Part shown: positions 9,775 to 19,255 of the stretch, in pieces | How positions within the stretch are numbered: the stretch's first letter is position 1 | How the letters are laid out: each line of letters starts with the position of its first letter | Assembly: GCA_037501455.1 (NCBI GenBank) | Contig: CM074862.1 | Coordinates: forward strand, 52,421,501-52,485,500 | Direction of reading: 5' to 3' | DNA from: Lantana camara | Taxonomy: Eukaryota; Streptophyta; Magnoliopsida; Lamiales; Verbenaceae | DNA length: 64,000 bases | Position numbers and translations under genes: made by a program | The notes under the pieces: generated by a model | Database searches by the model: none | What the model was told of the DNA's origin: nothing | Seen by the model: the letters and a program-made list of their open reading frames with translations, nothing else

Positions 9775-11838
9775 GTGCGGGAGCGGAAACACTTACCCAT
9801 TTATTATCTGAGCAAAACATTGCAGGGAGCCGAAAAGAAGTATTTGGAGATTGAGAAATTCGCGTTCGCTCTTATTAACGCCTCAAGAAGGCTAAGGCCT
9901 TACTTTGAAGCGCACTCCATAACGGTTCTCACCGACCAACCCTTGAAGCAAGTGTTGTCCAAGCCAGACGTATCTGGTAGATTAATCAAATGGGCCATCG
10001 AATTGAGCCAGTTTGACCTATGCTTCGAGCCCAGGACCGCGGTACAGGCACAGGTTGTAGCTGATTTACTGGTTGAACGCTTTGGTTTCGAGCCCACCGT
10101 TGCGGAGAATGAGGGGTTATGGGTACTGCACACAGATGGTTCCTCAACCTCACAAGGGGGAGGAGTAGGTGTGGCCCTCAGAAACCCCGATGGGATTGAG
10201 CTGGACTATGCAATCAAGCTGGATTTCCAAGTCACTAACAACGAAGCGGAATATGAAGCCCTCGTGCAAGGATTGAATATTGCTTTTCAGAATGGGGCCT
10301 CCAGAATTACCGCTTATGTGGATTCACAGTTAGTTGCGAGTCAGATTGAAGGGACTTATGAGGCTCGAGAAACCACCATGGTACAGTACTTAAGTAAAGC
10401 CAGAGAAATCATTGGGAAGTTCAAGGAATTTCATCTACTTCAAGTGCCCCGAGGAGAAAACGAGTGTGCGGACGCTCTGTCAAAGTTTGCATCAGCTTTA
10501 GAGGGTACTTCTGAACGCTCTGTTACATTCCTTAGGACTGAGGAACCTTTGATCAAGGAAAGGGTCGCCACCAAGATAATCGCCATGATTGATCCAAACG
10601 AGCCCTGCTGGCTTGACGACATCGTCATTTTCCTTAGGGATGGAATTCCTCCCACTGACAAGGTGGAAGCTAGGAAAGTCCGAAGTAAGGCCCCTCGTTT
10701 CGCTTTGGATCCCGAGGGGAGGTTGTTCAAGAAATCATTTCAAGGACCCCCAATGAGGTGCCTGAGGCCCTCACAAGCGAAGGAGACGCTCGAACTTATC
10801 CACAATGGAAGCTGTGGGAATCATTCCGGAGGGCATATTTTGGCAAAAAAGGTTCTGAGAAGTGGTTTTTATTGGCCTACAGTTCTCCAGGATGCCATTG
10901 AATTTTCAAGGAAGTGCCCCAAATGCCAATTTCATTCAAATCTCCCTCAATTGCCAGCCGCACAGATGATCCCAATAGACGTCTCTTGGCCTTTTGACCA
11001 GTGGGGAATAGACATCGTGGGCCCCTTGCCCATGGCTGCGGGACAAAAGAAGTTTGTCATTTTAGCCGTCGACTACTTCACCAAGTGGGCCGAGGCCGAA
11101 GCTGTTGCAAAAATCACTTTCAGGGTTGTGAGGGACTTCATTTGGAAGAACATCATTTGCAGGTACGGCATACCGAGGGTGCTCATCTCTGACAACGGAT
11201 CCCAGTTCATAGCTGCTGATACACGAGAATGGTGTTCTGAGTTGGGGATCGAGCAACGATTTACCTCTGTAGGACATCCTCAAGCCAATGGGCAAGCAGA
11301 AGTTACCAATCGGATCATCTTGCAACATCTGAAAACCATGCTTGAAAGCAAGAAAAACGAATGGGCTGAAGAGCTACAAGGAGCGCTTTGGGCTTATCGC
11401 ACCACCCCACGAGCGGCCACTGGAGAAACTCCTTACGCGCTCGTTTATGGATCAGAAGCAATGATACCAGCGGAGATAGTAAATGAATCCGCTCGTGTCG
11501 GCTATTTCGAGCCTCAGCTCAACGATGGCAACAGGAATTTGGAGTTGGATTTGCTGGATGAAAGGAGAGACAAAGCATGGGCAAAGATCCACCACTATAA
11601 AGCCTCCGTGGCCCAACAGTACAACAAGCGCGTAAGGGAAAGAACTTTCCAGTTAGGGGACTTGGTTTTGAAGAAAGTGGAGGTGTCCAGACACGTGGCG
11701 AAATTGGATCCTAATTGGGAAGGCCCATTCAAGGTCATACAACTCAGAGCTAACAACACTTACACCCTGGAGACACTTCAAGGTGAGCGCTTGCCTCGCC
11801 CTTGGAACGCATGTAACCTCCGGCGGTTTTATGTTTAA
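9775..11838 (+). CDS. Element C gypsy RNase H (part), archaeal-type RNase H and integrase
   Basis: This 687-residue frame completes pol. Residues 1-100 are the end of the gypsy RNase H (Asp54 in VLTDQPL). Residues about 115-245 are a second RNase H with HTDGSS (Asp121), NNEAEYEAL (Glu157) and YVDSQLV (Asp183), the archaeal-type domain diagnostic for the Tat lineage. Integrase follows: zinc-binding His343, His350, Cys381, Cys384, then the catalytic triad Asp413, Asp473, Glu509 with 35 residues between the last two. The C-terminal domain runs GDLVLKKV...NWEGPFKV and ends LRRFYV. Integrase would insert the cDNA. All catalytic residues in this part are present. The 5' end lacks its own start because of the upstream frameshift. 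Confidence 0.92.
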   Translation: MRERKHLPIYYLSKTLQGAEKKYLEIEKFAFALINASRRLRPYFEAHSITVLTDQPLKQVLSKPDVSGRLIKWAIELSQFDLCFEPRTAVQAQVVADLLVERFGFEPTVAENEGLWVLHTDGSSTSQGGGVGVALRNPDGIELDYAIKLDFQVTNNEAEYEALVQGLNIAFQNGASRITAYVDSQLVASQIEGTYEARETTMVQYLSKAREIIGKFKEFHLLQVPRGENECADALSKFASALEGTSERSVTFLRTEEPLIKERVATKIIAMIDPNEPCWLDDIVIFLRDGIPPTDKVEARKVRSKAPRFALDPEGRLFKKSFQGPPMRCLRPSQAKETLELIHNGSCGNHSGGHILAKKVLRSGFYWPTVLQDAIEFSRKCPKCQFHSNLPQLPAAQMIPIDVSWPFDQWGIDIVGPLPMAAGQKKFVILAVDYFTKWAEAEAVAKITFRVVRDFIWKNIICRYGIPRVLISDNGSQFIAADTREWCSELGIEQRFTSVGHPQANGQAEVTNRIILQHLKTMLESKKNEWAEELQGALWAYRTTPRAATGETPYALVYGSEAMIPAEIVNESARVGYFEPQLNDGNRNLELDLLDERRDKAWAKIHHYKASVAQQYNKRVRERTFQLGDLVLKKVEVSRHVAKLDPNWEGPFKVIQLRANNTYTLETLQGERLPRPWNACNLRRFYV

Positions 11839-12144
11839 AAGCTCTTTGCAAACCCTGATGTAACAACCCTCTTTGACGGGTTCTATGTACTTCCAATCAC
11901 AAGTAAGTGGAAACATAATCTTTTTAATTTTTCTAATACTCTTGTTTCTTTGGTTGCTTGAATGGATAAGTCCCACGTCCCTCGTCTTTGCGAGCGTGGC
12001 CGGCAACCCATTCCAAAATGTATGCTGCTATCTCGTATGGGTTACGCTTGCCAGCACTCTACTCCACATGGGGGGACGCCCTCATAAGGATAGACTGGTT
12101 ACGCTCACAACCAATTAGACGAATCGGAAGATGATTATGAAGAT
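11839..12144 (+). other. Element C non-coding spacer after pol
   Basis: No credible ORF is present. The stretch lies between the pol stop and the 68-bp tandem repeat and contains scattered CGAGCG words (for example near 11990). Confidence 0.6.
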
Positions 12145-12484
12145 AATCCTAGTAGGCCTTGGCCGTTTCTTAAAACGCCTTGCGCTCGAAAACGGGATCT
12201 CCTACAAAAGCAAATCCTAGTAGGCCTTGGTTGTTTCTTAAAACGCCTTGCGCTCGAAAACGGGATCTCATACAAGAACAAATCCTAGTAGGCCTTGGTT
12301 GTTTCTTAAAACGCCTTGCGCTCGAAAACGGGATCTCATACAAGAACAAATCCTAGTAGGCCTTGGCCGTTTCTTAAAACGCCTTGCGCTCGAAAACGGG
12401 ATCTCCTACAAGAGCAAATCCTAGTAGGCCTTGGCCGTTTCCTATAACGCCTTGCGTTCGAAAATGGGATTTCCTGCAGAGCCA
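12145..12484 (+). repeat. Five tandem copies of a 68-bp repeat
   Basis: Units start with AATCCTAGTAGGCCTTGG at 12145, 12213, 12281, 12349 and 12417, exactly 68 bp apart. Each contains GCGCTCGAAAACGGGAT, with more changes in the last unit. The array lies between pol and the end of the antisense gene. Confidence 0.92.
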
Positions 12485-12542
12485 GGAAAACGACAAGAGC
12501 CAGAGCGCTCGAACAATGGCCTCAGAATCAAGAAGGTATCGC

Positions 12543-13075
12543 ACAAGTCTTGAACGAGGGCAACCACTCATTAAGACCCTCGCACACACTCAAGACTTAG
12601 CCAAATTCCCTCAAAGGAAAAATTTATACAAGTCTTGAGTGGGGGGGCAATCTTACCATAAGACCCTCACGATCGCTCAAGACTTAAACAAATTTACAAA
12701 GGCAGAAATTTATACAAGTCTTGAGTGGGGGGGGGGGGGGGGGGGGGGCAATCTCACCATAAGACCCTCACGATCGCTCAAGACTTAAACAAATTTACAA
12801 AGGCAGAAATTTATACAAGTCTTGAGTGGGGGGGGGGGGGGGGGCAATCTCACCATAAGACCCTCACGATCGCTCAAGACTTAAACAAATTTACAAAGGC
12901 AGAAATTTATACAAGTCTTGAGTGGGGGGGGGGGGGGGGGGGGGGCAATCTCACCATAAGACCCTCACGATCGCTCAAGACTTAAACAAATTTACAAAGA
13001 CAGAAATTTATACAAGTCTTGAGTAGGGGGGCAATCTCACAATAAGACCCTCACGACCGCTCAAGACTTAGACAA
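12543..13075. repeat. Tandem inverted-repeat units carrying long G runs
   Basis: Six units each have an arm AAGTCTTGAG, a spacer and the complementary arm CTCAAGACTT (changed by one or two bases in the outer copies). Next to the first arm is a G run: GAGGG-like in the first (12543), then 7 G (12641-12647), 22 G (12727-12748), 17 G (12828-12844), 22 G (12924-12945) and 6 G (13026-13031). Without the G run the unit is about 79 bp. The text GGGGGGGCAA resembles the real polypurine tract of C (TTGGGGGGCAAAA). Homopolymer lengths may be imprecise. Confidence 0.85.
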
Positions 13076-13373
13076 ATTTTCAAGATGTACAGAAGTTAAC
13101 AAAATTTCTCAAAGTCCTAAAGGCTTATCAAAGAAGTAAAACATCCACAGAGTATGCTACACAGTCTTATTATTACAAGGTTGGTTCCAGCAAGATCTAA
13201 ATATAAGCTCTGATTCATAAGTAAGCAAAGGAACAAAGTCATGAAAGATGGGATATTTATTCATTGCAAAGGTAAAATCTTACAAGATAAGGGCTCAAAG
13301 GCCCATGAAAATATTGTTTCAAGAGAAAGAAAAGCAGGAAAATACAGGAAAAAGCTATAAAGGAAGAATCTTA
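13076..13373 (-). other. Non-coding, probably 3' untranslated region of the antisense gene
   Basis: No ORF is supported on +. On minus, AATAAA occurs at 13256-13261, a possible polyadenylation signal for the antisense gene whose stop codon is now at 23495, across the inserted copia element. This is an inference from position only. Confidence 0.35.
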
Positions 13374-13756
13374 TGTTGGAAAACAGAATCAGAAAGCAGC
13401 GGAATTTAAAAAATTTTTCCAACAAAAGGACCTTGAACTCGCAATCGTGTAACCAAATTCGTAAAGATAGAAAACTTACTTTTCTTTTATTCTTTCTTGA
13501 AGCGTTTCAAGCCACCCAAGAACGCTCTTCTCGAGGCTTGATCCCCTCTCCTTGGTAAAGCTCGAATCTTCAAACTTCTAACTTGAAGTCTCTAGAGAAA
13601 GTCCACCAACTTGATCACAATCTAATTAGTAAGGATGCTAGTTCTCTAATTAGTGTTTAGGCTTAACCTAGGGTTTAATTTAATCTTGGAGAAAGGAAGG
13701 TGTTCAACACATGAACCAAGAATTGTCAATTAGCTCTAAAGGGGAGCATGAGCTCC

Positions 13757-13768
13757 CCTATATATAGG
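13757..13768 (-). promoter_or_regulatory. TATA box in element H LTR
   Basis: CCTATATATAGG is a palindromic TATA element, with an identical copy at 21931-21942 in the 5' LTR, where it would drive the element on minus. Transcription would start about 30 bp lower in coordinate. Confidence 0.6.
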
Positions 13769-14099
13769 AAAGGGGAGGGACGGCCGAAACTAGTCCATAT
13801 TGGACTAGGATTTGGTTCCTCTCTCTCCTATTACTTGATCATCAAGTATTTTCCAACTTTGACTTTGAATTCTATTTCTAGTCAACTTTTAAGAGAGCTC
13901 AAAAATATCCAAACTATTTTTGGATAATTTTATACTTTATTTATTATAAAATAAATAACTTATTTTTATCTAATTAATTAATTCGTAATTAATTAACTAG
14001 ATCATTTTCTCCAAAATCAGACTTTCCTTTTAATTCAAAATTAAACCAAAGTCTATTAAATAATTAACTAATTAATTATTTAACACATATATATATTAT

Positions 14100-14172
14100 C
14101 ACACGTGTGTGACACGTGTCACAGTGACACGTGTCACTCACGCGAGCCACACGTGTGAATTCACACGTGTGG
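14100..14172. promoter_or_regulatory. Five CACGTG (G-box) palindromes in element H LTR
   Basis: CACGTG cores lie at 14102, 14113, 14128, 14150 and 14164. They sit in longer perfect palindromes: 14109-14122 (14 bp), 14123-14138 (16 bp) and 14147-14172 (26 bp). The block is about 340-400 bp upstream of the TATA box in the direction of transcription and is duplicated at 22274-22346. CACGTG is the plant G-box bound by bZIP and bHLH factors. Such binding here is inferred. Confidence 0.8.
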
Positions 14173-15298
14173 AACCCTCTTGGTCCGATTAACTCGTTTA
14201 ATCATTTTCAAGCCTCAACTCATGTAACCAAGTTGTTGTGTGTGACCCTCTAGGTTCTCAATTCAATTAGCAGTGACCCTAATTAATTAATTCACTAATT
14301 AATTAATCAGTCTACAGATTAAACGACCATAGTCTAGCAACAGGTGTTTAACCCCTAGCTGAATTGGAATGTTCGGATTCGACAGAACCTTTAAGTCATT
14401 GATTCATGTGAGATACAATCCTCCTACTTACTATCTCTCAACCAAGATCTAGGGCAAGGGAATAATCAGAACCCTAATAATCCGGTCTTAAAGCTAAGTG
14501 CATTTCATATCCATTTGATCTCAATTCCAAGAAACCCTTTTCTTGATGTCTTGATCTACTGCCTTGGCCAAGGACTCCATATGGCATATGAATGACTTAC
14601 ACAATAAGAGATCACCTTGCAAATACAAGTGTAGGTCCTTTCTTGATTCTCATTCACTTTCATGAATCACTTGTGCAGCCCCAGCATAAGCCTTGAATCA
14701 GTTGTCTAAGGCGACACCCTTTAAAGCTTATACCTAAGACTACAGAGTTAACTCATAAAGTGACAAGGAACCTCAAGTCTAAGGATCAATTAATCACATC
14801 AATGACTCGTGAGATATTTCCTAATCTGGAAGTTTCCATTTCCTGAAATAGAAACTTCCTTTCCCATTTAGGAATGTTCTCACACGGGGCACCTCAGTGA
14901 ACTTACTTATTAAAGTAAGCACCCTCATGTATCACGCACGTATCAACTATACACTTTACACCTCCATGAAACAAGGTGGTCCTTCTTAAGGGCGTGATCC
15001 CATAAGCAAGCCTTAGAGGAGTCAGGTTGACACTCCCACTGTCTGTAGGACTCATCGGCTTGGAGTATTTTACTAATCATGACTTATGTGATGTAGGGCT
15101 CGTTTCATGAACCATTTCACCTAAATGGTAGAGTCCTAAAGTCATCAGGATTAGGGGAGTTCTCATACATGCACAGCTAAAGTAAACGCATACCAAACAA
15201 GAGCATATAAAGAAGTGTTGCCTCAATTCGTTATTTTATTCAAAGATTGTCTGTGATTACAATAAGGAAAAGTACAAAGCGGATATACAATCGGCTTT

Positions 15299-18200
15299 CT
15301 AGGGCACTATTCCTAACAATCTCCCACTTGCCCGGCAAAGCCATTCTAAAGCTATTCTAAGTCCCATCTTCTGAAGATGACCTTGGAAAGCTTCTCGACT
15401 AAGGGGTTTAGTAAGTGGATCTGCCACGTTCTCTGCTGATGTGACCCTCTCAATTTGCACATCTCCTCTCTTGATAATATCACGGATTAGGTGATACTTC
15501 CTCATTATGTGCTTGGTCCGTTGGTGAGATCTTGGTTCTCTTGCTTGAGCAACCGCCCCAGTGTTGTCACAAAACACAGTAATGGGGTCTTTCATGCTAG
15601 GAACAACATTCAACTCTTGAATGAAGTTTCTAATCCAAACACCTTCCTTAGCTGCATCATTTGCAGCTAAGTATTCGGCCTCAGTGGTCGAATCTGCAGT
15701 GGTTGTTTGCTTGGAACTCTTCAAACCCACTGCTCCGCCGTTCAGGCAGAAAATGTATCCTGACATTGACTTAAAATCATCTAAGTCAGATGCAAAGCTT
15801 GCATCGCAGTATCCTTCGACAGTAAGATCTTTCTGACCTCCGTAAACTAAGAATAAATCTTTAGTACTTTTCAAGTACTTAAGAATATTCTTCACGGCAG
15901 CCCAGTGACCATCTCCAGGGTCAGATTGGAAACGACTTGTTACACTAAGTGCATAAGCCACATCCGGTCGAGTACATAACATTGCATACATTATGCTACC
16001 TATTGCTGATGCATAAGGTGTATGAGTCATTCTTTCCTTCTCAAGGTTAGTCTTAGGACACATCTTCTTTGAAAGACATGTTCCTACACTCATAGGAAGG
16101 TTCTTAACCTTTGCTGACTCCATATTGAATCTCTTCAATACTTTGTCAATGTACATCGACTGTGATAGTCCTATTAACCTTCTAGATCTATCTCTATAGA
16201 TTTTAATTCCAAGGATATAGGACGCATCACCAAGATCTTTCATCTCGAATTGGTTCGATAACCATAACTTAGTCACTTTCATGTCATCTTTCGAATTCCC
16301 AATAAGAAGGATGTCATCAACATAAAGCACTAAGGATTGCACTGAGGTCTCCAATTCCTTTCTATACACACATGATTCATTCGAAATTTGGATGAAGCCA
16401 AACGCTTTGACTGATTCATCAAATCGAATGTTCCAATTCCTAGAAGCCTGTTTCAATCCATAGATTGATCTTTGGAGTTTGCAAACCTTTTGCTCACTCC
16501 CACTGAATGTGAAACCTATGGGTTGCTCCATATAAATGTCTTTGTTAATGTCACCATTGAGAAAGGCAGTTTTCACATCCATTTGCCATATCTCATAGTC
16601 ATAATATGCAGCAATGGCAAGCATGATTCGAATGGACTTTTGCATTGCAACTGGTGAAAAGGTTTCGTCAAAGTCCACGCCGGGTCTTTGAGTGAATCCT
16701 TTTGCAACCAATCTTGCTTTGTAGGCTGCAATGCTTCCATCAACTCCAAGCTTTCTCTTAAAGATCCATTTGCAACCTATGGGTTTGACCCCATCAGGTA
16801 AATCTACCAAGGTCCAAACTTGGTTGGAGTTCATGGAATCCATTTCGGATTTCATGGCTTCTATCCACTGTTCAGAGTCAGAATCTGAAAGTGCCTCCTC
16901 ATATGTTAAAGGATCATTATCCTTTTGAGAGATTTCATGGAGGAATCCATACCATCTCTCCGGCTGTCTAGGAGTACGTTCAGAACGCCTTAGAGGAGGA
17001 TTTTCGTGTGTATCGAAATTCGTGATTGGTTGTAGTTGATCAGAGTGGGACGTTTCTTCAGTGGGTGGTGTGGGGTCACTTTGTACTTCTTCTAATTCTA
17101 TGATCTTGCCCTTCTTTTCTTTAAGGAACGGTTCCTCAAGAAAAGTGGCATTTCTAGAAACAAACACCTTTTGTTCAGATTGATCATAGAAGTAGTATCC
17201 TATGGATTCCTTAGGATAACCTACAAAGTAGCACAAGTTAGAACGAGATTCTAACTTATCTCCCACTGTCCTCTTCACGTAAGCAGGACAACCCCAAATT
17301 CTTAAGTAAGAATAACTAGGGAGTTTACCATGCCACATTTCATAGGGCGTTTTAGGGACTGACTTAGAGGGAACTAGATTCAAAATCTTTGCTGCACTTT
17401 CTAGGGCATAACCCCAGAAAGAAGGTGGTAAGTCAGTGAAACTCATCATGGAACGAACCATATCAAGTAGGGTTCTATTCCTTCTCTCAGAAACTCCATT
17501 AAGCTGAGGAGTTCCCGGAGGAGTCCACTGAGAGATAATCCCATTATCCTTGAGATGATTAAGGAATTCTTCACTAAGATATTCGCCTCCTCGATCAGAT
17601 CGAAGTGCTTTGATCTTGTGACCAGTTTGGTTCTCAACCTCCTTTTGAAATTCTAAGAATTTCTCAAAAGCTTCAGATTTATACTTCATTAAGTATACAT
17701 AACCATACCGACTAAAGTCATCAGTAAAGGTTATGAAATACTGATGATTGTTTCTTGTGCTTACACTAAGCGGTCCATAAACATCAGTATGGATCAAATC
17801 CAGAACCTTAGTGGCACGTTCCACAGTTCCTTTAAAAGGAACTTTGGACATCTTTCCTTTGAGACAGGATTCGCAAGAAGTTAACTCTTTGAGATCATTT
17901 TCAGAGAATGATCCTAAAGTGTTTATCTTGCTAATTCTGTTCTTGGAAATGTGTCCTAATCTAGCGTGCCATAAGGGAGCTGAAACTTTGTCATCTCTCT
18001 TACGCTTTGTTTCTCGTTGTATATTCATAATATTGATATTTTGAGTTAGGTAAAGTCCATTACTTAGAGTACCGATACGAACGGAAGAGTTGTTCCGTTT
18101 GATAAAGTATTTACCATTCTTAATATAAGTTTCATAACCTTCACAATCTAATATTGGAATTGAAATTATATTACGAATAATGTTCGGTACATAAAGGACT

Positions 18201-19255
18201 TTGTTTAATACTAACTCAAAACTACCTAAATCTAATCTAATTGTGCCTAAAGCTCGAGCTTCAACGTTTGAGCCATCGCCGATCTTCAAGACACATTCTC
18301 CTTCTTTGAGTTGTTGGACTTCACTTAGCATCTGTACATCATTACAGATATGAGTTCCACAACCGGTATCAAGTACCCAAGAACTAGAATTAATAGAAAG
18401 ATTTACTTCAACGAGAAAGATACCTTTCTTTAGAGTAGCCTTGTACTCTGGGCAGTTTCTCCTCCAATGTCCCGCTTTGCCACAATGGAAGCAAACATCC
18501 TCTTTCTGATCACGCTTCTTCTTTTGGACCTTCCCCTTCGAAATGCCACCAGTGGGCCTAAGGGGTTTCTTCTTCTTCTTTTGGGCTTTCTTGCCCTTAC
18601 CTTTAGAAGGCCCAGAAGAGGAAGATGGAGCATTCACCATCAAAACCTTATTGTCCTTCTTGATCGTGCTTTCAGCAGTCACAAGCTGACTAATCAGCTC
18701 AGCTACAGTAGCACCAGCATGATTCATGTTGAAGTTATGGACAAATGGGTTGAATGATGGTGGGAGCGAAGCTAGCAACAAATCCACTGAAAGCTCATCT
18801 TTCAGCGGCATGTCCATGGAAGCAAGTTTCTCAGTAAGGGCAAGAAACTTGAGTCCATATTCATGGACACTTGAGCCTTCCCTCATTCTCAAGTGGAATA
18901 ATTCCTTTGAAGTGTTATACCTTGTAACACGTTCATTAGGGCGGTAAAGTTGCTCTAAGTGGTTGTAAATCTCCCAAGCAAATTCCATGGCCTCATGTTG
19001 TCTTTGCAAGTCCGGAGACATGTTAGCCAACATAAGGCAACGGGCTTGGAGATTATCATCCTTCCACTTCTGAATCGCATCCCGCTCGGCCCGAGTGGGA
19101 GCCTCCCCTTCAGGAGTAGGCTCCCCTTCGAAGAGAACATAAGTTCTCTTCTCAGAATCTAAAATGATTTTTAGATTCCTCAGCCAATCAGAATAGTTGG
19201 GACCAGTCAACTTGTTTGACTCGAGGATCGATACAAGAGGGTTTTTGGTTGCCAT
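15299..19255 (-). CDS. Element H gag-pol polyprotein (Ty1/copia)
   Basis: This is a single 1318-residue ORF with copia domain order gag, protease, integrase, RT, RNase H. Gag is about 1-280, with zinc knuckle CFHCGKAGHWRRNC at 255-268 after a Lys-rich stretch. The protease motif DTGCGTH has its Asp at 296. Integrase has His430, His435, Cys461, Cys464 and the triad Asp491, Asp554, Glu590 (35 residues between the last two). RT has Asp893 in QMDVKTAFLNG and YVDD at 978-981. RNase H has Asp1151, a TEAEY motif near 1191-1195 and Asp1230. Nothing key is missing and there is no stop or frameshift. The start is the first ATG of the domain-bearing frame. The stop codon lies 17 bp inside the 3' LTR. 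The element makes and packages its own RNA, then copies and inserts it in the nucleus. I do not assign the copia lineage firmly. Confidence 0.97.
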   Translation of the reverse strand: MATKNPLVSILESNKLTGPNYSDWLRNLKIILDSEKRTYVLFEGEPTPEGEAPTRAERDAIQKWKDDNLQARCLMLANMSPDLQRQHEAMEFAWEIYNHLEQLYRPNERVTRYNTSKELFHLRMREGSSVHEYGLKFLALTEKLASMDMPLKDELSVDLLLASLPPSFNPFVHNFNMNHAGATVAELISQLVTAESTIKKDNKVLMVNAPSSSSGPSKGKGKKAQKKKKKPLRPTGGISKGKVQKKKRDQKEDVCFHCGKAGHWRRNCPEYKATLKKGIFLVEVNLSINSSSWVLDTGCGTHICNDVQMLSEVQQLKEGECVLKIGDGSNVEARALGTIRLDLGSFELVLNKVLYVPNIIRNIISIPILDCEGYETYIKNGKYFIKRNNSSVRIGTLSNGLYLTQNINIMNIQRETKRKRDDKVSAPLWHARLGHISKNRISKINTLGSFSENDLKELTSCESCLKGKMSKVPFKGTVERATKVLDLIHTDVYGPLSVSTRNNHQYFITFTDDFSRYGYVYLMKYKSEAFEKFLEFQKEVENQTGHKIKALRSDRGGEYLSEEFLNHLKDNGIISQWTPPGTPQLNGVSERRNRTLLDMVRSMMSFTDLPPSFWGYALESAAKILNLVPSKSVPKTPYEMWHGKLPSYSYLRIWGCPAYVKRTVGDKLESRSNLCYFVGYPKESIGYYFYDQSEQKVFVSRNATFLEEPFLKEKKGKIIELEEVQSDPTPPTEETSHSDQLQPITNFDTHENPPLRRSERTPRQPERWYGFLHEISQKDNDPLTYEEALSDSDSEQWIEAMKSEMDSMNSNQVWTLVDLPDGVKPIGCKWIFKRKLGVDGSIAAYKARLVAKGFTQRPGVDFDETFSPVAMQKSIRIMLAIAAYYDYEIWQMDVKTAFLNGDINKDIYMEQPIGFTFSGSEQKVCKLQRSIYGLKQASRNWNIRFDESVKAFGFIQISNESCVYRKELETSVQSLVLYVDDILLIGNSKDDMKVTKLWLSNQFEMKDLGDASYILGIKIYRDRSRRLIGLSQSMYIDKVLKRFNMESAKVKNLPMSVGTCLSKKMCPKTNLEKERMTHTPYASAIGSIMYAMLCTRPDVAYALSVTSRFQSDPGDGHWAAVKNILKYLKSTKDLFLVYGGQKDLTVEGYCDASFASDLDDFKSMSGYIFCLNGGAVGLKSSKQTTTADSTTEAEYLAANDAAKEGVWIRNFIQELNVVPSMKDPITVFCDNTGAVAQAREPRSHQRTKHIMRKYHLIRDIIKRGDVQIERVTSAENVADPLTKPLSREAFQGHLQKMGLRIALEWLCRASGRLLGIVP
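15319..15335 (-). other. Polypurine tract of element H
   Basis: On minus the sequence is CCGGGCAAGTGGGAGAT, directly before the 3' LTR. The position and purine content fit second-strand priming. It overlaps the end of the coding region. Confidence 0.75.

Larger units (their letters stand above)
13374..15318 (-). repeat. Element H 3' LTR (1945 bp)
   Basis: Minus-strand element, so the lower-coordinate LTR is the 3' one. It begins on minus with TGTTAGGAATAGTGCCCTAG. It is collinear over its whole length with 21548-23492 (constant offset 8174) with two differences seen. It contains a TATA-like element and five CACGTG palindromes. Confidence 0.96.

Noticed and set aside
12725..12985. 86-codon + ORF with Gly runs
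   Set aside because: It is the translation of the G-run tandem units, not a gene.
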